Source: Karalla daura (lineage: Eukaryota; Chordata; Actinopteri; Chaetodontiformes; Leiognathidae). From it: 64,000 nucleotides of DNA. Positions 60,857 through 64,000 of this stretch are shown here, one piece after another (positions within the stretch are counted from its first letter, which is position 1; each line of letters starts with the position of its first letter). Under the pieces are notes generated by a model. That model had not been told where the DNA came from and searched no databases. It saw only the letters and a program-made list of their open reading frames with translations. The position numbers and the translations under genes were made by a program. The DNA lies in assembly GCA_029224185.1 (NCBI GenBank), contig CM055191.1, positions 25,923,805 through 25,987,804 of the forward strand. Direction: 5' to 3'.

Positions 60857-63800
60857 TGCCATCAATGTTAAACGTTACACTACTCCTCGCGACTGTGGCC
60901 ACAGTTCTCATAGTACACACACCAAATCGTGTCAGGGCGTTCTGGAGACTGTCCCCTACGGCGTGACAGTGAGCTCATATTCCAGATAGGTGAAAGCGCA
61001 GTCTCCATAGAGCCAAATGTTTATCACTTGGCCAATTCGGCTCGTTCCCATAAGAATGAATGGGAAAAACAGAACTCCACAAACAAACATTCGCAACGTT
61101 GCCATACTTTGACTTTGAAACTTCATTTTCATTTCAAAAATTGAAGAATCTTGTGGTGTGTTTGTGTAGCGAGTTGCACGCTGATAGGTTGTATGGTTTT
61201 TCAGCAGCACCTCTTCTTGACGACCATGTGCTCAAGTACCTGCTCCAATGTCTCCTCTGCTGACATGGTAATACAAAGTGATGAGGCGTCCAGCTTCAAT
61301 GCACCCCAGCAGATGGCACAGGCCCTGGGAGACTCCCAGAGTTTGAAAGGGCCCCCTCAGCATTGGGCATGTCCAATCTCTTCTTAGCACCGGGCCGACA
61401 TGCGGGATCGCTTAAAAATCAGCTCTCGTTTCGCTCTTTTCACGCTGCTCCCAGCCACACCCGAAGCAGCAGACAAATTCTTTTTTCCAGTTTTGTAGGA
61501 ACATTGGTGCTCTCTCATGCGGGTTAGGCCATAAACCCGTGCGCCTTGTGAAATTTAAACGACGAGCCTCATTGTAGGCCCAGTGCAGCCTTTTCTCTCC
61601 ATGAGCCCCCATTCATTGTCCCACCACTGCCATCAATGCTAAACGCTACACTACTCGCGACTGTGGCCACAGTTCTCATAGTACACACACCAAATCGTGT
61701 CAGGGCGTTCTGGAGACTGTCCCCTACGGCGTGACAGTGAGCTCATATTCCAGATAGGTGAAAGCGCAGTCTCCATAGAGCCAAATGTTTATCACTTGGC
61801 CAATTCGGCTCGTTCCCATAAGAATGAATGGGAAAAACAGAACTCCACAAACAAACATTCGCAACGTTGCCATACTTTGACTTTGAAGCTTCATTTTCAT
61901 TTCAAAAATTGAAGAATCTTGTGGCTTGTTTGTGTAGCGAGTTGCACGCTGATAGGTTGTATGGTTTGTCAGCAGCACCTCTTCTCGACGACCATGTGCC
62001 CAGGTGCCTGCTCCAATGACTCCTCTGCTGACATGGTCATACAAAGTGATGAGGCGTCCAGCTTCAATGCACCCCAGCATATGGCACAGGCCCTGGGAGA
62101 CTCCCAGAGTTTGAAAGGGCCCCCTCAGCATTGGGCATGTCCAATCTCTTCTTAGCACCGGGCCGACATGCGGGATCGCTTAAAAATCAGCTCTCGTTTT
62201 GCTCTTTTCACGCTGCTCCCAGCCACACCCGAAGCAGCAGACAAATTCTTTTTTCCAGTTTTGTAGGAAGATTGGTGCTCTCTCATGCGGGGCAGGCCAT
62301 AAACCCGTGCGCCTTGTGAAATTTAAACGACGAGCCTCATCGTAGGCCCAGTGCAGCCTTTTCTCTCCATAAGCCCCCATTCATTGTCCCACCACTGCCA
62401 TCAATGTTAAACGTTACACTACTCCTCGCGACTGTGGCCACAGTTCTCATAGTACACACACCAAATCGTGTCAGGGCGTTCTGGAGACTGTCCCCTACGG
62501 CGTGACAGTGAGCTCATATTCCAGATAGGTGAAAGCGCAGTCTCCATAGAGCCAAATGTTTATCACTTGGCCAATTCGGCTCGTTCCCATAAGAATGAAT
62601 GGGAAAAACAGAACTCCACAAACAAACATTCGCAACGTTGCCATACTTTGACTTTGAAACTTCATTTTCATTTCAAAAATTGAAGAATCTTGTGGTGTGT
62701 TTGTGTAGCGAGTTGCACGCTGATAGGTTGTATGGTTTTTCAGCAGCACCTCTTCTTGACGACCATGTGCTCAAGTACCTGCTCCAATGTCTCCTCTGCT
62801 GACATGGTAATACAAAGTGATGAGGCGTCCAGCTTCAATGCACCCCAGCAGATGGCACAGGCCCTGGGAGACTCCCAGAGTTTGAAAGGGCCCCCTCAGC
62901 ATTGGGCATGTCCAATCTCTTCTTAGCACCGGGCCGACATGCGGGATCGCTTAAAAATCAGCTCTCGTTTCGCTCTTTTCACGCTGCTCCCAGCCACACC
63001 CGAAGCAGCAGACAAATTCTTTTTTCCAGTTTTGTAGGAACATTGGTGCTCTCTCATGCGGGTTAGGCCATAAACCCGTGCGCCTTGTGAAATTTAAACG
63101 ACGAGCCTCATTGTAGGCCCAGTGCAGCCTTTTCTCTCCATGAGCCCCCATTCATTGTCCCACCACTGCCATCAATGCTAAACGCTACACTACTCGCGAC
63201 TGTGGCCACAGTTCTCATAGTACACACACCAAATCGTGTCAGGGCGTTCTGGAGACTGTCCCCTACGGCGTGACAGTGAGCTCATATTCCAGATAGGTGA
63301 AAGCGCAGTCTCCATAGAGCCAAATGTTTATCACTTGGCCAATTCGGCTCGTTCCCATAAGAATGAATGGGAAAAACAGAACTCCACAAACAAACATTCG
63401 CAACGTTGCCATACTTTGACTTTGAAGCTTCATTTTCATTTCAAAAATTGAAGAATCTTGTGGCTTGTTTGTGTAGCGAGTTGCACGCTGATAGGTTGTA
63501 TGGTTTGTCAGCAGCACCTCTTCTCGACGACCATGTGCCCAGGTGCCTGCTCCAATGACTCCTCTGCTGACATGGTCATACAAAGTGATGAGGCGTCCAG
63601 CTTCAATGCACCCCAGCATATGGCACAGGCCCTGGGAGACTCCCAGAGTTTGAAAGGGCCCCCTCAGCATTGGGCATGTCCAATCTCTTCTTAGCACCGG
63701 GCCGACATGCGGGATCGCTTAAAAATCAGCTCTCGTTTTGCTCTTTTCACGCTGCTCCCAGCCACACCCGAAGCAGCAGACAAATTCTTTTTTCCAGTTT

Positions 63801-63934
63801 TGTAGGAAGATTGGTGCTCTCTCATGCGGGGCAGGCCATAAACCCGTGCGCCTTGTGAAATTTAAACGACGAGCCTCATCGTAGGCCCAGTGCAGCCTTT
63901 TCTCTCCATAAGCCCCCATTCATTGTCCCACCAC
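60857..63934. repeat. Block IX-b: dimer HOR, 1,539-bp period, two copies
   Basis: 60857-62395 and 62396-63934 each hold an A-like monomer (771 bp, with CTCTTCTTGACG) and a C-type monomer with the CCT deletion (768 bp; starts 61628 and 63167). They are the first two members of the preceding trimer minus its private changes (ACTCCACAAAC, GAGGCGTCC, TTGAAAGGG), so they may represent the form from which that trimer arose. Confidence 0.9.
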
Positions 63935-64000
63935 TGCCATCAATGTTAAACGTTACACTACTCCTCGCGACTGTGGCCACAGTTCTCATAGTACACACAC
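63935..64000. repeat. Partial 84th monomer, cut by the window end
   Basis: The first 66 bases of another unit, with the 14-bp palindrome and without the CCT deletion. The array continues past the window. Confidence 0.95.

Larger units (their letters stand above)
1..64000. repeat. Satellite DNA array, ~771-bp monomer, 83 complete copies
   Basis: The same ~771-bp sequence repeats from the first base to the last with no interruption. Each unit begins TGCCATCAATG followed by TTAAACG or CTAAACG and ends with CCCATTCATTGTCC and a short variable junction. Units are all head-to-tail. Unit starts include 1, 772, 1543, 2311, 3082, 3850, 4620, 5391 and so on to 63167. Lengths are 771 (most), 768 (CCT deletion near the start), 770 and 767. 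No flanking unique DNA is visible, so the array is longer than the window. The pattern fits a eukaryotic heterochromatic or centromere-associated satellite; chromosomal location and species are inference. A GAGCTC site lies at offset 115 of most units. It is lost where the local sequence reads GTTAGCTC instead of GTGAGCTC. Confidence 0.98.

Noticed and set aside
1..64000. CRISPR array or bacterial repeat locus
   Set aside because: Units are ~771 bp with no short repeat and unique spacer alternation, and there are no cas-like genes.
1..64000. Ribosomal DNA spacer or tandem gene cluster
   Set aside because: No rRNA or conserved coding segment recurs; the unit is entirely accounted for by the satellite.

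Overview
The whole 64,000-base window is one uninterrupted, head-to-tail tandem array of a satellite DNA with a ~771-bp monomer. I count 83 complete monomers (first at 1-771, last at 63167-63934) plus 66 bases of an 84th. All are in the same orientation. I see no unique sequence, no inserted transposon, no RNA gene and no protein-coding gene I can support. Most monomers are exactly 771 bp. Recurrent length classes of 768, 770 and 767 come from a 3-bp deletion (CCT) near the start, several independent 1-bp deletions, or both. By eye, any two monomers are about 95% identical or better.

The sequence suggests a eukaryotic chromosome, probably a (peri)centromeric or other heterochromatic block. 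Arrays this long, with long monomers, near-perfect homogenisation and higher-order repeats (HORs), are typical of eukaryotic satellites and not of bacteria. Many of the variable sites are CG to TG or CA changes, which points to a genome with CpG methylation, such as a vertebrate or plant. A teleost fish is possible from the general look of the sequence, but this is a guess.

Layout. 1-3849: alternating dimers (1,539 bp). 3850-12315: mosaic of related monomers, ending in a 1,535-bp dimer present twice. 12316-16933: a 2,309-bp trimer present twice. 16934-22323: mosaic that includes a third, diverged copy of that trimer and a segment also found 9,230 bp upstream. 22324-25407: a 1,542-bp dimer (B-C) twice. 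25408-43138: the most regular part, a 2,313-bp trimer A-B-C repeated seven times with one extra A and one extra C. 43139-51616: mosaic with a dimer duplication (1,541 bp) nested in an 8-monomer (6,166-bp) duplication. 51617-56236 and 56237-60856: two different 2,310-bp trimers, each twice. 60857-63934: a 1,539-bp dimer twice.

No genes work together here. What can be read is the history of the array: local amplification of dimers and trimers, unequal exchange that added or removed single monomers, and gene-conversion-like mosaics. Short sequence motifs recur in most monomers: a 14-bp perfect palindrome, a 10-bp palindrome and a hairpin. Any function for them is unproven. Many short open frames exist on both strands, but they are a by-product of repeating one sequence 83 times.
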